DNA of 64,000 nucleotides from the NCBI GenBank assembly GCA_020726505.1, contig JAHLEZ010000002.1, forward strand, positions 2,976,001 through 3,040,000, read 5' to 3'. Shown here in pieces: positions 10,664 through 20,527 of this stretch. Both the position numbers and the translations under genes were made by a program. Within the stretch, counting starts at the first letter, position 1. Every line of letters starts with the position of its first letter. Under the pieces are notes generated by a model, which was not told the origin of the DNA, did no database searches, and saw only the letters and a program-made list of their open reading frames with translations. The stretch is from Leptodontidium sp. MPI-SDFR-AT-0119. Taxonomy: Eukaryota > Ascomycota > Leotiomycetes > Helotiales > Leptodontidiaceae.

Positions 10664-12605
10664 CGCGATAAATCCACGTTATCTCGCAATCGGTCTGAAG
10701 CTATGCTCTGTATCTGTGAAAGTAAGATAGATTGCCATAAAAAAAATCCAAGAGATAGAAGGAATATCTGAACGAGACTGGAGCAGGCGAGCTTGACTAC
10801 TTCGTGCAGCTGGTGGTGAGTTATTATTGGCTTGTGAAATGCACTGTTCAGGCTTCACAGTTCAGCAAAAACGTTTCGTTTCAGGCAATCTTGATCATCA
10901 CACTTGCCACTACAAGGACAAACAGGTTTCAGTCCTGATCTTGCGAAATCATGTGAAGGTGCTTGATGGTACTACCACGTGAGCTCGAACCACTGTCTTA
11001 ACATTTATATAAACGTGGGACTCCTGTAGGTCCCTTCAGCAATTATTGCTTTCTGGTTTGTTATGAGACAAATCTTATTCAATATACACACACACGTAGT
11101 GTGTCGTGACATTTTGCGTACAGAAAATGACAAGGGGCCACAAGTCGCCCAGGCAACCGATTCTAACTACTCATAAGAGCGGTTCTAAGAGCTAGATGAT
11201 TTCGGCCATATGTTGAGGAACCACTTTACATAATGCCATGTCGGTGAAGTATGTTTACTTCAGGTGGGAGTTGGATTATAAAAGTGACCCGCCCGCAGCT
11301 CTTGTTGTGCTCGCTTAGGGATGGAAAAGGGGGAAGGGTGAAATCACGTGTAATCTCACTTGGTCAACAAATCTAAGATTATCATGTGTTCTTACTACCA
11401 AGCGCAATAGCAACAGTCCTGAAGAGAGAGTCCCCGGAAGGTCGAAGCAATAACTACGCCAAATGTCGAAAGAACAGGCTTGCGGAAGAGAAACAATCGC
11501 ACACATCCACCCCTCAAAAGTATTACGTCCCTCCTTCCTAGATAAGCTTTGTGGCACCTTTTGCTGCATGCCGTTTGCTATGAACAATACCGAATCAGAT
11601 AACGGTACATGAATACTGGGATGCAAAACCTCGGTAGCTTGGCAACAAAGCTTGTCTTCTTGTGGTGTTCTCCGATCACACCTTTCTTAATTAGGAAGGT
11701 ATGTCGCATAACCTCTGCTGACTAGACCAATTGAACAAGGATTAGCTCCATTTTGATACTGAGAAGACGAGTCACCATCTCAAGACCTGCCAATTATCAG
11801 GAAAGCTTGTGGGAAAGCTTATCTCTCCCGCTCCGGAGTGTAGATGCATCGGCATTTGTGACCGAGGTGACTGAGAGAAGCTGGGGAAATGCGGACCAGC
11901 TGCAATTTGGATATAATGGTCACCTAGGACATGTAAACAAATCTACTTACATAATCTTTAATCGCGAAGCCTTTTTCATAGTGGATTTAGTAATGGATTG
12001 TATTTTCTCTGATAGCCGCCGGCGACTGGCATCAATGTAGCAATTATCTCGCTCGGGAATGCCAAGTCGCACCATAATCAATGGCTCCGTTCATTAAGCT
12101 TCCTGACCATGCAGATCTTAAGGATGTACGAGCCACTTCTCCTTCCCTTTTGAACTCAGTGTCCGCGATCACTGAACACCTGAGGCGTTATCGCGCGACA
12201 AAAGTTGCAGTACTTTTGTAAGCTGGCGATCTTGAGACCTGCGTTCTCATCGGCAGCACCTGCAGATCTCCGACCTTTGAAGCTAGTTATGGGGCACTAA
12301 TAGCAGAAGCTGCTTCAAACGGCAGGTGTTACTGGTTCTGTTGAATTGTCACTGGATACACACACTGAAATGGTTGATGGCGCAAGAAGATCATCTATCG
12401 ACAGCTTCCTATTGTGGCAGGTGTCCTATCCAACAAGTGCTGCAAGAAATAAACGCCATATATGATAGATATTGCAGTTATCTTGACTTGCTCTTAGAAA
12501 TTGTGTATATATGGAGCAGTCCCTGCTTTCTCCATTCCCCATCCCTCCGCAGTTCCTCAGCTCGTTTCTAGACCTCCATTCCCACCGCTCGACTCGATTT
12601 ACAAC
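10664..12605. other. Long gene-poor interval
   Basis: About 1.9 kb with no recognisable protein. Open frames at 11315-11626 (minus) and 11753-12040 (plus) show no domain, signal peptide or matching introns, and I treat them as chance. The right end is the promoter of the aspartic protease. Confidence 0.5.
12506..12512 (+). promoter_or_regulatory. TATA-like box of the aspartic protease gene
   Basis: TATATAT lies about 95 bp upstream of the ATG at 12606, a usual distance for a fungal core promoter, and is followed by a pyrimidine-rich leader. Confidence 0.35.
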
Positions 12606-13955
12606 ATGTTGTTCACTACTCCTCTCGCTATTGCTGCTGCTATCTCTGTGGTCTCGGCCTCACCTATTGAGCGTGAGACCAAGCGATCAGCAGTTCTGCC
12701 GTTGAGACGCAGTATCAATGTCTCATCGTTTAAGACCATTGTCCAGAAAGGACAGGATCGAATTGGTAAGACACATATCACACTTTCTACTCAGTAGCGA
12801 AGTCTTCCTGTCAATATTTTCCATGTTTTAGAACCCCGCAAATATTGTTTTTGAGTTTCTTGTTCCAATACTAATCTCTGCCGATAGCTGCCATTAACGG
12901 CGTGGAATCCCTGGTTGCGAAACGTGTGAGCTCTGGTGTGGTCACAAACGAGGATGTATCGTACGTTGCTCCAGTCGTGATCGGCGGAAAGACGTGGGAA
13001 CTCATTGTTGATACTGGATGTAAGTCAATGTTCTTCACGACAAATATGATGTTGCAGTTTGCTAATTTGCTTAGCTTCAAACACTTGGTGCGGTGCTCAG
13101 ACATCTTGTGAGAAGACTTCAACCGGCACTTCTACCGGACACAAAGTCTCTGTCAGCTACGGAAGCGGCTCTTTCTCTGGCACAGAGTACACGGACACTG
13201 TTTCTTTCGGAGGTCTCAGTGTTGCATCCCAGTCAATCGGTGCGGCGACCACAGCAACTGGTTTCTCTGGCGTCGATGGTATCATTGGTTTCGGCCCCGT
13301 TGGTCTCACTGCAGGAACCGTCGCAAGCACAAGCAGTGTCCCCACTTTCATGGACAACTTGAAGAGCCAGGGGTCTATCACCACCGAAGTCCTTGGTGTT
13401 TCTTTCAAACCAGAGTCAGGCAGTGATACCGACGATGCAAACGGAGAGCTTACCCTTGGCGGCGTCGACACTGCCAAGTACACAGGTACCTTGACCTACT
13501 TCCCCAGACTTACCAGCGGGACTGCTGCCGCATACTGGGGTATCTCGATTGCCAGTTTCACCTATGGAACGACTACCCTCGCTTCATCTACCTCTGGTAT
13601 TGTTGATACCGGAACTACCTTGGTCTACATCCCAACCGCAGCTTACAACGCTTTCCTCTCGGCCACAGGGGGTAAGACCGACAGCTCATCTGGTCTTGCT
13701 ATTTTCACCACAAAGCCCACGGCCAACTTCGGTATCACATTTGGATCGACCACCTACACCCTTACACCAGCCCAATATTTGGTCCCTACCGCCCAGTACA
13801 GCGTGTTTGGTCTCACCTCAGGCAAATACTATGCTTGGATCAACGATGGCGGTAGCTCTGGTGTGAACACCATCATTGGCCAGAAGTTCTTGGAGAACTA
13901 CTACTCCGTCTATGATACCACGAACTCTCGCATCGGTTTCGCTACCGCGGCTTAA
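12606..13955 (+). CDS. Secreted pepsin-like aspartic protease (family A1)
   Basis: Three exons: 12606-12765, 12888-13019 and 13075-13955, giving 390 residues. A signal peptide (MLFTTPLAIAAAISVVSA) is followed by a basic propeptide to about residue 70, which is removed on acid activation. The two catalytic motifs are VDTGS with Asp95, whose codon region is split by intron 2, and IVDTGTT with Asp275. The flap tyrosine lies in SVSYGSGSFSG. The mature domain is rich in Ser, Thr and Gly with few cysteines, like aspergillopepsins and other secreted fungal acid proteases. It should be an extracellular endopeptidase active at low pH, for nutrition or host-protein degradation. No GPI signal or C-terminal anchor is seen. 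No lesion is present. Expression is probably controlled by nitrogen, carbon and pH, but no specific site was identified with confidence. Confidence 0.93.
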
Positions 13956-14087
13956 GATGTGTTTGCCTGGAGACAGGTGCTGAATGTGTTGGGATTCTAG
14001 GATATGTAGTCGTGACTTTCCAAGATTAAAGAGGGTGTAGCTTGGAAATGTAGATAGTTGAAATGTTAGTCCGTAACAAAGGGAAGA

Positions 14088-14822
14088 TTATACTTGCAAT
14101 TTTCCATTATCTTTCTCAACAACTTGAGCTTGCCGTTTCAGATAATCCCTGACCTTATTCAAATCATGAAAGAAGAAGATGACTTCCATAGCATAGTTTG
14201 CTGCAACTTCCCCAGTCCCATATTTCCTCTCTGGACCTTTTGGCTTCTTTACAATAGGTACTTTTGGGACGTACTCGTGATCCGAGGTGGAGATCTTCAA
14301 CATTAAGTCCTTGAAACCCATTTGCGAAGTCTAAAGCAAGGCTTTGTGTATCTTTCTCCATAAGACTGATCTCCTTCTTCGATTTGCTAGGTTGCTGGGC
14401 AGCTGACTGCAGAAGCAAAGTCCCAGAACCTTCTTGAAGATATTGAGACTAAATCGGTGGGTCACGTTCCTCATCCCCGTCCCGACGGCTAAACCACTCC
14501 GTACACTCTCCTCTAGCACGGATTATATGTTTGAGGGTGACAAGCATGCCAATAGGGATTTCAAATATCGAATCCATTACTACTTGAGCTACGCCTGGTA
14601 GCTCTTCTAGGTTGGATATAGGTGTGGGCTGACTTTTTGCTTTCTTTGTCTTTTTTTTCCTGTTGGATGGTTTAACGCTTCGGCTGCACATAGCTCGCGT
14701 TGCTTACAAAGTATCCATGTTGCTGGCGGCTTCACCGAGCCAGCAGAGGAAGATGTGGTATCGAACTTCTAACGGGAATATTTGTCGAATAGAAACTCGG
14801 GAAGTGACTCTGCAGATGGCAT
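14088..14822 (-). pseudogene. DUF6604-type fungal protein, decayed copy 2
   Basis: The minus strand starts at ATG 14822 with LPEFLFDKYSR, the N-terminal motif of fungal DUF6604-type proteins. It then breaks: an in-frame TAG directly after the SR, a frame change, LCWLGEAASNMDTL and a TAA. Further on it resumes with VAQVVMDSIFEIPIGMLVTL and HIIRARGECTEWFSRR (about 14480-14600), equivalent to the second conserved block, and finally NYAMEVIFFFHDLNKVRDYL (about 14120-14210), the third block. Order and spacing match the better preserved copy just upstream (15050-18134). At least three breaks and a missing C-terminal half make this a pseudogene. The molecular role of the family is unknown. Confidence 0.7.
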
Positions 14823-15049
14823 TTCGATGCATGCCGTATTGTTGATGGATGCTGAATGAAGAAGGCCAAAATTTGGGAGCTGGAGAAGGGGAGAAAGCAA
14901 GGGTATGAGCTCGAAACGTCGAATTGACGTTTCCCTCTCCTTTCTTGACGACGACCTACGTTGAGAGACGCCGGTATATCTGCTCCTTGCCACGAATTCT
15001 ACTTGGTTTAAGTCGTGGTTGTTTTCTCATATGATTGAAATCCGTAAAG

Positions 15050-18000
15050 CTCTTATCCAAAGGAATGCTATCCTACTGTAAGTATCTTTTCTCAAACCCA
15101 CAAAACTTAGCTCAAGAATGCAGTCCGATACTTCAAGCCGTCCCAGCATCCAAGCCATCTTTTTTCTCCTCCCAATATCGTCTGAACCCCCTCTTCAAGT
15201 CCACCAGATCCCCACATCCAATGCTTCCATCCGCCTTCACAAGCTTATCCAAACACTGTCGCCACTCTCCAAATCATCCCTCGAGTTCCAGTGTCAACAT
15301 CATGCTTGAAAATCCAATACGGCAAATTACCCAACTCTTCCTCTACGCAAAAATCCGGGGGAAGTGCCTCCCGCTGTGCGTCACCGCTCCCATATCTATG
15401 TCTCAATTCAGCCTCGCACTCCCCATGAAGGTCTTTCAGGAGCATAAGACAGCGCATGTATAAACTTATATACTCCAAGACAAGCGAGTCAGACTCGAAC
15501 TCGACAGCCATGCACAAGATATCCAGAAATCCAAGGGTCACCGTTCCGCGTGCAATAACTACGCGATTCCGGCCGAGATAACGGGGTTTTCCGCTGTGAT
15601 TTAGGAGTGTCGCTTCTCACGCAGCGCGGGCTTGGGCGAGACTGTGGTAGACTCCTTCGTGCGATATCTGGGTTGGAGGGGGTTGTGGCTGCTGGAATGA
15701 GGGTGGGTATCGGAGTAGCTGTATGGGAGGAACTTGACTACTGATTCCGCCTTGGTGAAGATATACGGCACTTCGTCAGGAGGAGTGGATAAGAGATGGC
15801 GATCAGTCACCTGGGAGAACTTCATTAAGAACTCCGCAGGGTTGATCGGTATTGCGCCAGAAAAGAGACTCGATATTCCGTGAAGATCATAGATTTTCTC
15901 AACGTCGACCCAGAGACTCTTGAGGAAGCCTACCTGTTTCGTGGCATTGTAGAGATGGATACACGCTAGTACACAGCCCCAGGAACTGGCGAGTTTCTGC
16001 TCTGCTTTTTGCATCTCGCAGTTCATGTATGTAATCACAGTCCCGCAGAGCAGAGGGTGGTGTCGCAGTAACCAGAACTTGCGGTCATCTCGATGTGAAT
16101 TAGGACTTACACGTCGAACGTACGAGCTGATCACATCGTCATCTGATACCCACTTCCTCGCAAAGTCATGAATATCTTTCAAAGCTTGCTCATTCTTTGG
16201 GTCTGAATCCCACTTTGCAAAGACGAGGTTCTGCGAAAAAGCGGAGAATTGATCCAACACACGGCAGATATTGGTAGCCGCGTCAGATACTTCGTTCGTT
16301 ATTGTGACTAGTTATGTGGAAGACTGCCACCAGGATCTGGACGGCGAAAATAAGACACAGAGGTATTTTTTTAGTTCCTTGGGCAGCGAAGAGAGCTTGG
16401 GATAGGAAGTCTGAGGATGAAACGGCAGATCCGAAGACAGATTTAGAGCGGTACCCCTCAGCCATCGGATTGAATGGCTTCTTCGTAAAAGCAGATGCAT
16501 TGATGCCAATCAGACCGGAAATGTCTGGTAGCAATCCTATCACTTATTAGGAACAGTCTCAGAAGTTTGCGGAGGCAACGTAACCCAGATGATATCCCGA
16601 TCTCCTTGCACCTTTTCCAACGGCGTCATTTTCTCGCGATCTCGACCACAGAGAACAATAGGCCTAACATTCTTATCGACATTAACTCTCAGGACTTCAG
16701 GTTTCATAGCTTCTAGATACTCTTTCAAGAGGATGTATGTAGAGTGGAACAAACTATCGGAGATCTTGTAAACCCTTTCCGACTTTGTATGACCCATCCG
16801 CTTGAAATTGCTGTGCTTCAGGATCCGCATATCCCCTTAAGTGCGATTCGTCGCACAGCCTGAAGAGCGCTGTAAGTGGCCCTGTAGCGAGTCACTAATG
16901 AAGCGAGCCCCACCAAACTCAGGCTGCTGAACCCCCTGCACATACCATACAAATCAAGACCTTTTAGCAGTAACGAGCGCCAACATGCCCTGTAATGCGG
17001 GCCACTTAGCGTACCCCTTCAGGCGGCACAACCCGAAGGCCTGTGCGAGTCGCACTTAAGGGGATAAAGGTAACCGGCAGTTCTCATGTAGAAAGAATTT
17101 TCTTCCTCGAGATTCTCGTAAGACTGCATCAGTTGTAATTCATTCCTTTGGAGGATCTCGGAAGCGTGGTTGGTGATCGTTGATGCACTCTATGAGTTTA
17201 TCTCGAGTTAGTGACTCTCTTGGGATTGAATCAGGAGGTACTGGATAGGCCATTTGCCGACAGTTCAATGAGACCGTCAAACCAGTCCTGCCACAGCTGC
17301 TTCAAGTAATCCCGCATCTTAGCCACATCTGAGAGAAAGCATACGATCTCCATGAAGCAAACCTCCACATCTTCATCTTCATCTTCTTCATCCTCAACCT
17401 CAAAGGTTTGCTCGGGAAGTTCAACTTCCTCGCTTGTTTGGCTGCGTGTAGGAGCACTTGTTGGCTAAGCGCTTCAGGTACTTTTGGTGCTTCTGAGTTT
17501 GAAAGCTCGGGGATGTCTTCCAGTTCTTGTTGTATTGGGTCCGGCTTCTTGGGAAGTTCGTTGATCGGAACGTTGGTTAGGCTCGGTTCCAATCTCTCAA
17601 CTCCTGGAAACCACATCAGTAGAATCAACTGCGCTAGCACTCTTCATCATCAAACCAACAAAACCACTAGAGCCCACTATGGTATTCGGAGCACCACCAC
17701 TGTTCGCACCAAGAATCTTCAAGACATTCTTCAAAGTCCTGATCGCGTGCTCATGAGTTGAATCTCCAACCGGCATGTCTCTATATGACTGATACCAACT
17801 CGCACAGCTTTCTCTCGCCTGGATGACACTTCTCGGAACTACCAACATATCGGATGGAACCCGAGTTTTGGAATCAACAACCGATTGCGCTGCAGCAGCC
17901 ATGTATCGAAGTGGGAGAATCAAGGTGGATTCTGCGAAAGTCTTCGGAGTGAGGTAGCGAAAAACGTAAGTGCGAGCCGTCTGGCCGAGCCACTGGACGA

Positions 18001-18134
18001 TCGGGCGATTAGTTTGTGTATGAGGTCTTGTAAAGTATTGATAACTTACGCTGGTGAAAGTAGTTGTATCTTCTTTGTACTGAGCGTAAGTGTTGAAGGA
18101 AGGGGAAATTGGGGAAGGAAGTTGAAGCCAACAT
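15050..18134 (-). pseudogene. DUF6604-type fungal protein, copy 1, split by a TIR element
   Basis: Conserved blocks can be read in order on the minus strand: YAQYKEDTTTFTS then, after a 57-bp intron near 18000-18050, WLGQTARTYVFRYL; IQARESCASWYQSYRDM (about 17800); DVEVCFMEIVCFLSDVAKMRD (about 17290-17370, shifted frame); ISDSLFHSTYILLKEYL (about 16710-16770); a long block at 16260-15601 containing KFWLLRHHPLLCGTVITY and SSWGCVLACIHLYNATKQ; and a C-terminal block with LEYISLYMRCLMLLKDL (about 15440-15510). This is the usual order of a DUF6604-type protein of roughly 800-900 residues. It is broken by a frame change near 17420, a 233-bp insertion at 16832-17064, a stop near 16543, a stop at 15601-15603, and no ATG in frame with the first block (the ATG at 18134 is one frame off). 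Function of the family is unknown. Confidence 0.75.
16832..17064. mobile_element. 233-bp MITE-like element with TA target duplication
   Basis: The ends are imperfect terminal inverted repeats beginning TCCCCTTAAGTGCGA on both strands; after that the left end has TTCGTCGCAC and the right end CTCGCAC. The element is flanked by TA on each side (16830-16831 and 17065-17066), as expected for a Tc1/mariner-type insertion. It is too short to encode a transposase, so it is a non-autonomous element. It sits within the coding blocks of DUF6604 copy 1. Confidence 0.75.
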
Positions 18135-18461
18135 CTTGTTTTCTGGGTGTCGTCAAGATGGTAAGGGGAGAGAATTCGCGAAGTACAGCAGAGTCAAAAG
18201 ATAATAAAATGATGATAGAGGTTCATGTATTAGAATGATAGGGCTGTGATTTTGACAGCGAGTTTTTCGAATTGCAATACGGAGGAGGAAAACGGGAAGT
18301 TTTGCGCCCCTCGATGATAAGTAACGCTGGCTGGTTTGTCGAGCCCCGTCGGATAGCAGTTGTTAGTCGAGCCGACGTAAACAAATTGGCACGCTCAATG
18401 ACCTCACATGAACAATGAACCTAGTAATCTAGCTATATATGTCTAGTACAGTACGCGTAAA
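18135..18461. other. Intergenic, nothing recognised
   Basis: About 330 bp between DUF6604 copy 1 and the GT8 gene. No coding frame or repeat stood out. Confidence 0.5.
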
Positions 18462-19751
18462 TCACATGTCACAGATTTCCTAGAAGCTAGGTCAGTCATC
18501 TGTCACAGTTGCGTCAACAAGTTGCGGACTTACCTTCCTCCTATCCTTAAAATCTGTATACAAACCCAACCAGATATCTCTCGCCCGGCAGTCCTCCTCA
18601 AATCCAACCCCGCCAACGCACTTTGGCTGATACTTCTCCATCTGCTTCCTCGTCGCCAACCACGGCTTGGGCATTGGAGCATCTGAGAAATGAACCACTT
18701 TCGCCTCCTTCCTCACGAGTTCTGGATCCCAAACTTCCTGCTTCCCGCCCTTCAACCACTTCTCATGGCTCTCCGCGCGGAACTCGCCAGTTAATAAAGC
18801 ATACGGCTGGTGTGGTAAAACCAGACATTCTCTGCCGTAGAGTTTGTTCATGATCTCCATGTCGTAATACCCGAGACGTGCTTTCTCCATGGCCTTTTGG
18901 ACTCGCCAGTATTCCGGAGGGGAGGGCTGGATGAGCATGAAATGTGAGCTCAGGAAGGGGTAGTCTAACCACCACGCTCGGGGCATTACTGCTTTAGCTG
19001 GTGGGAGCAGGAAGAGATCATCTAGAGGTTGGAGAATGGTGGCGTCTGAGTCTAGAACCAGTAGGCGGCTGTATTTGGTTTGGTCAAAGGCGAGAAGCTT
19101 GGTATAACTGTCTGCCCAGTTCGGACCGGAATCTAGGTATGATTGTCAGATCCCACTTCAATGACACGAAGAAGGGGGGTACATTTAGAACTTACAGACA
19201 GCAGAGTTCTCATGCTGGATACGAATAGCTTTCAGCGTAACATTGAACTCATCCCTCGCTTTCAAAAGCAAACGACTTTCCGTCGTTCCCAGTGACGCAT
19301 CAAGCGAATATTTATTCGGGTACAGAAGCAACCTGTCTGCCTTGCTACCCAAACGATGTAAAGTCTCGAACATCATTACTGCATTACATAGATACTCGAG
19401 ATTGGTAGCATATTGCGTGTATGCGAATTTTGACCAATCGATATCAATCCCAGAGTGGGAAGTTGGGTTGGTCACTGGCTCAGTGTAATAACATGAGGGG
19501 CCAGTGAGACGGGCCCAGACATGATGCTCATGGAAGACTCGTCGTAGATAGATCAATGCAACGAATGATAGAAGAATTGCTAGGACAGTGCGTACTGGTT
19601 TCGATGTGAGGATCTGTCGAAACGTGGGTTTTGGCTGACGATTTTTCTTGAACTCATCATCGGCTCGGGGATCGAATTTTGGGAGAAAAGGCGAGTCTTG
19701 CAGGAACTCCGGGAGATCTAGAAGCGGCTGTTGGGGACCTTTTCGTTTCAT
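18462..19751 (-). CDS. gnt1: GT8 glycosyltransferase, GNT1-like (N-acetylglucosaminyltransferase)
   Basis: Three exons: 19751-19196, 19132-18534 and 18479-18462 (the last only 18 nt). The product has 390 residues. The ATG at 19751 is the first in frame; upstream only a TTG is available at 19859. After a cytosolic tail of about 50 residues a signal anchor (53-69, VRTVLAILLSFVALIYL) gives a type II Golgi protein. The catalytic DxD motif is Asp213-Ser-Asp215 in LLVLDSDATI, followed by MPRAWW, SSHFMLIQPS, YYDMEIMNKLYG and YALLTGEFR, the order found in yeast Gnt1-type proteins that transfer GlcNAc to Golgi mannan. The tiny last exon replaces a longer read-through tail: splicing gives DRRKEICDM, closer to the family's Cys-containing end. 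The acceptor sugar in this fungus is inferred from family only. Confidence 0.82.
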
Positions 19752-20527
19752 AGTTGACGCTGGGTTGGATTCTGATGCCAGGAATATGGCCGCTTCAAGT
19801 TGATATTGGGCCAATTCCCGTTCAGTTTGAGATAGCTTCAGTAGTACACGAACTCTCAAGCGCTACTTCCTATAATTGTCACCTATCTTTAAGTTAGCCA
19901 GGAGACTACAACTAGGATGCTTCGTAGCAGTCTGTACTTACCTTCTCCCCAAAATGGCCTTCAAAATCCACCATGAAAACTTTCTCCTCGGTAAGCAACA
20001 CCTTATATCTTCTGAATATATCCAAAATAAAACCTGAAAACGTCTCTAACAAATGCATCAATCGCGATATCCGTCCTTAGAGAAATGACAGCCTGCTAGT
20101 CAATGATTGAAGCTCACGAAGAACGGTAAAGACATGTTGCCGCTCAGGTGCTGCTGTCATCAACAGCCGGGTCATCCGGCTGATTCTAAGCTTAAATTAC
20201 GGGGCTGGCGTTCCTGCATTTTTTTACCCCTGAGATTCTCGTATTTTCAGTCCGAACCCGAGAGAAGTGTGATTGGCCTTCGGACGAAATGTGATGGAAC
20301 AACAGAACGAAGGGATACAAATGTTTCTGATCAGGCTCCGGGGCGAGGTGACGGAGATGACAAAGACAGGGAATTGGGGATATCGGTACGTATCACGTGA
20401 CAATCTCATTGTTTGGAGATTTTGTTGGAAGAGCAGGGCATTCATTCATTGTTCTATTGCCAACGACTTACTGGCCATTCCCGGGGGCTTTTCCGTAGGA
20501 ACGGTAGTTCAAGCCTTCGTTTGATAT
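19752..20527. other. Intergenic between GT8 and HET genes
   Basis: About 780 bp holding the GT8 promoter and the 3' flank of the HET gene. Short frames here have no recognisable domain. Confidence 0.5.

Noticed and set aside
11753..12040. 95-codon plus-strand frame
   Set aside because: No recognised motif, signal peptide or splice-linked exons; kept only as part of the gene-poor interval.
19752..19859. Upstream extension of the GT8 protein
   Set aside because: The extension begins with TTG; the ATG at 19751 gives a normal type II protein.
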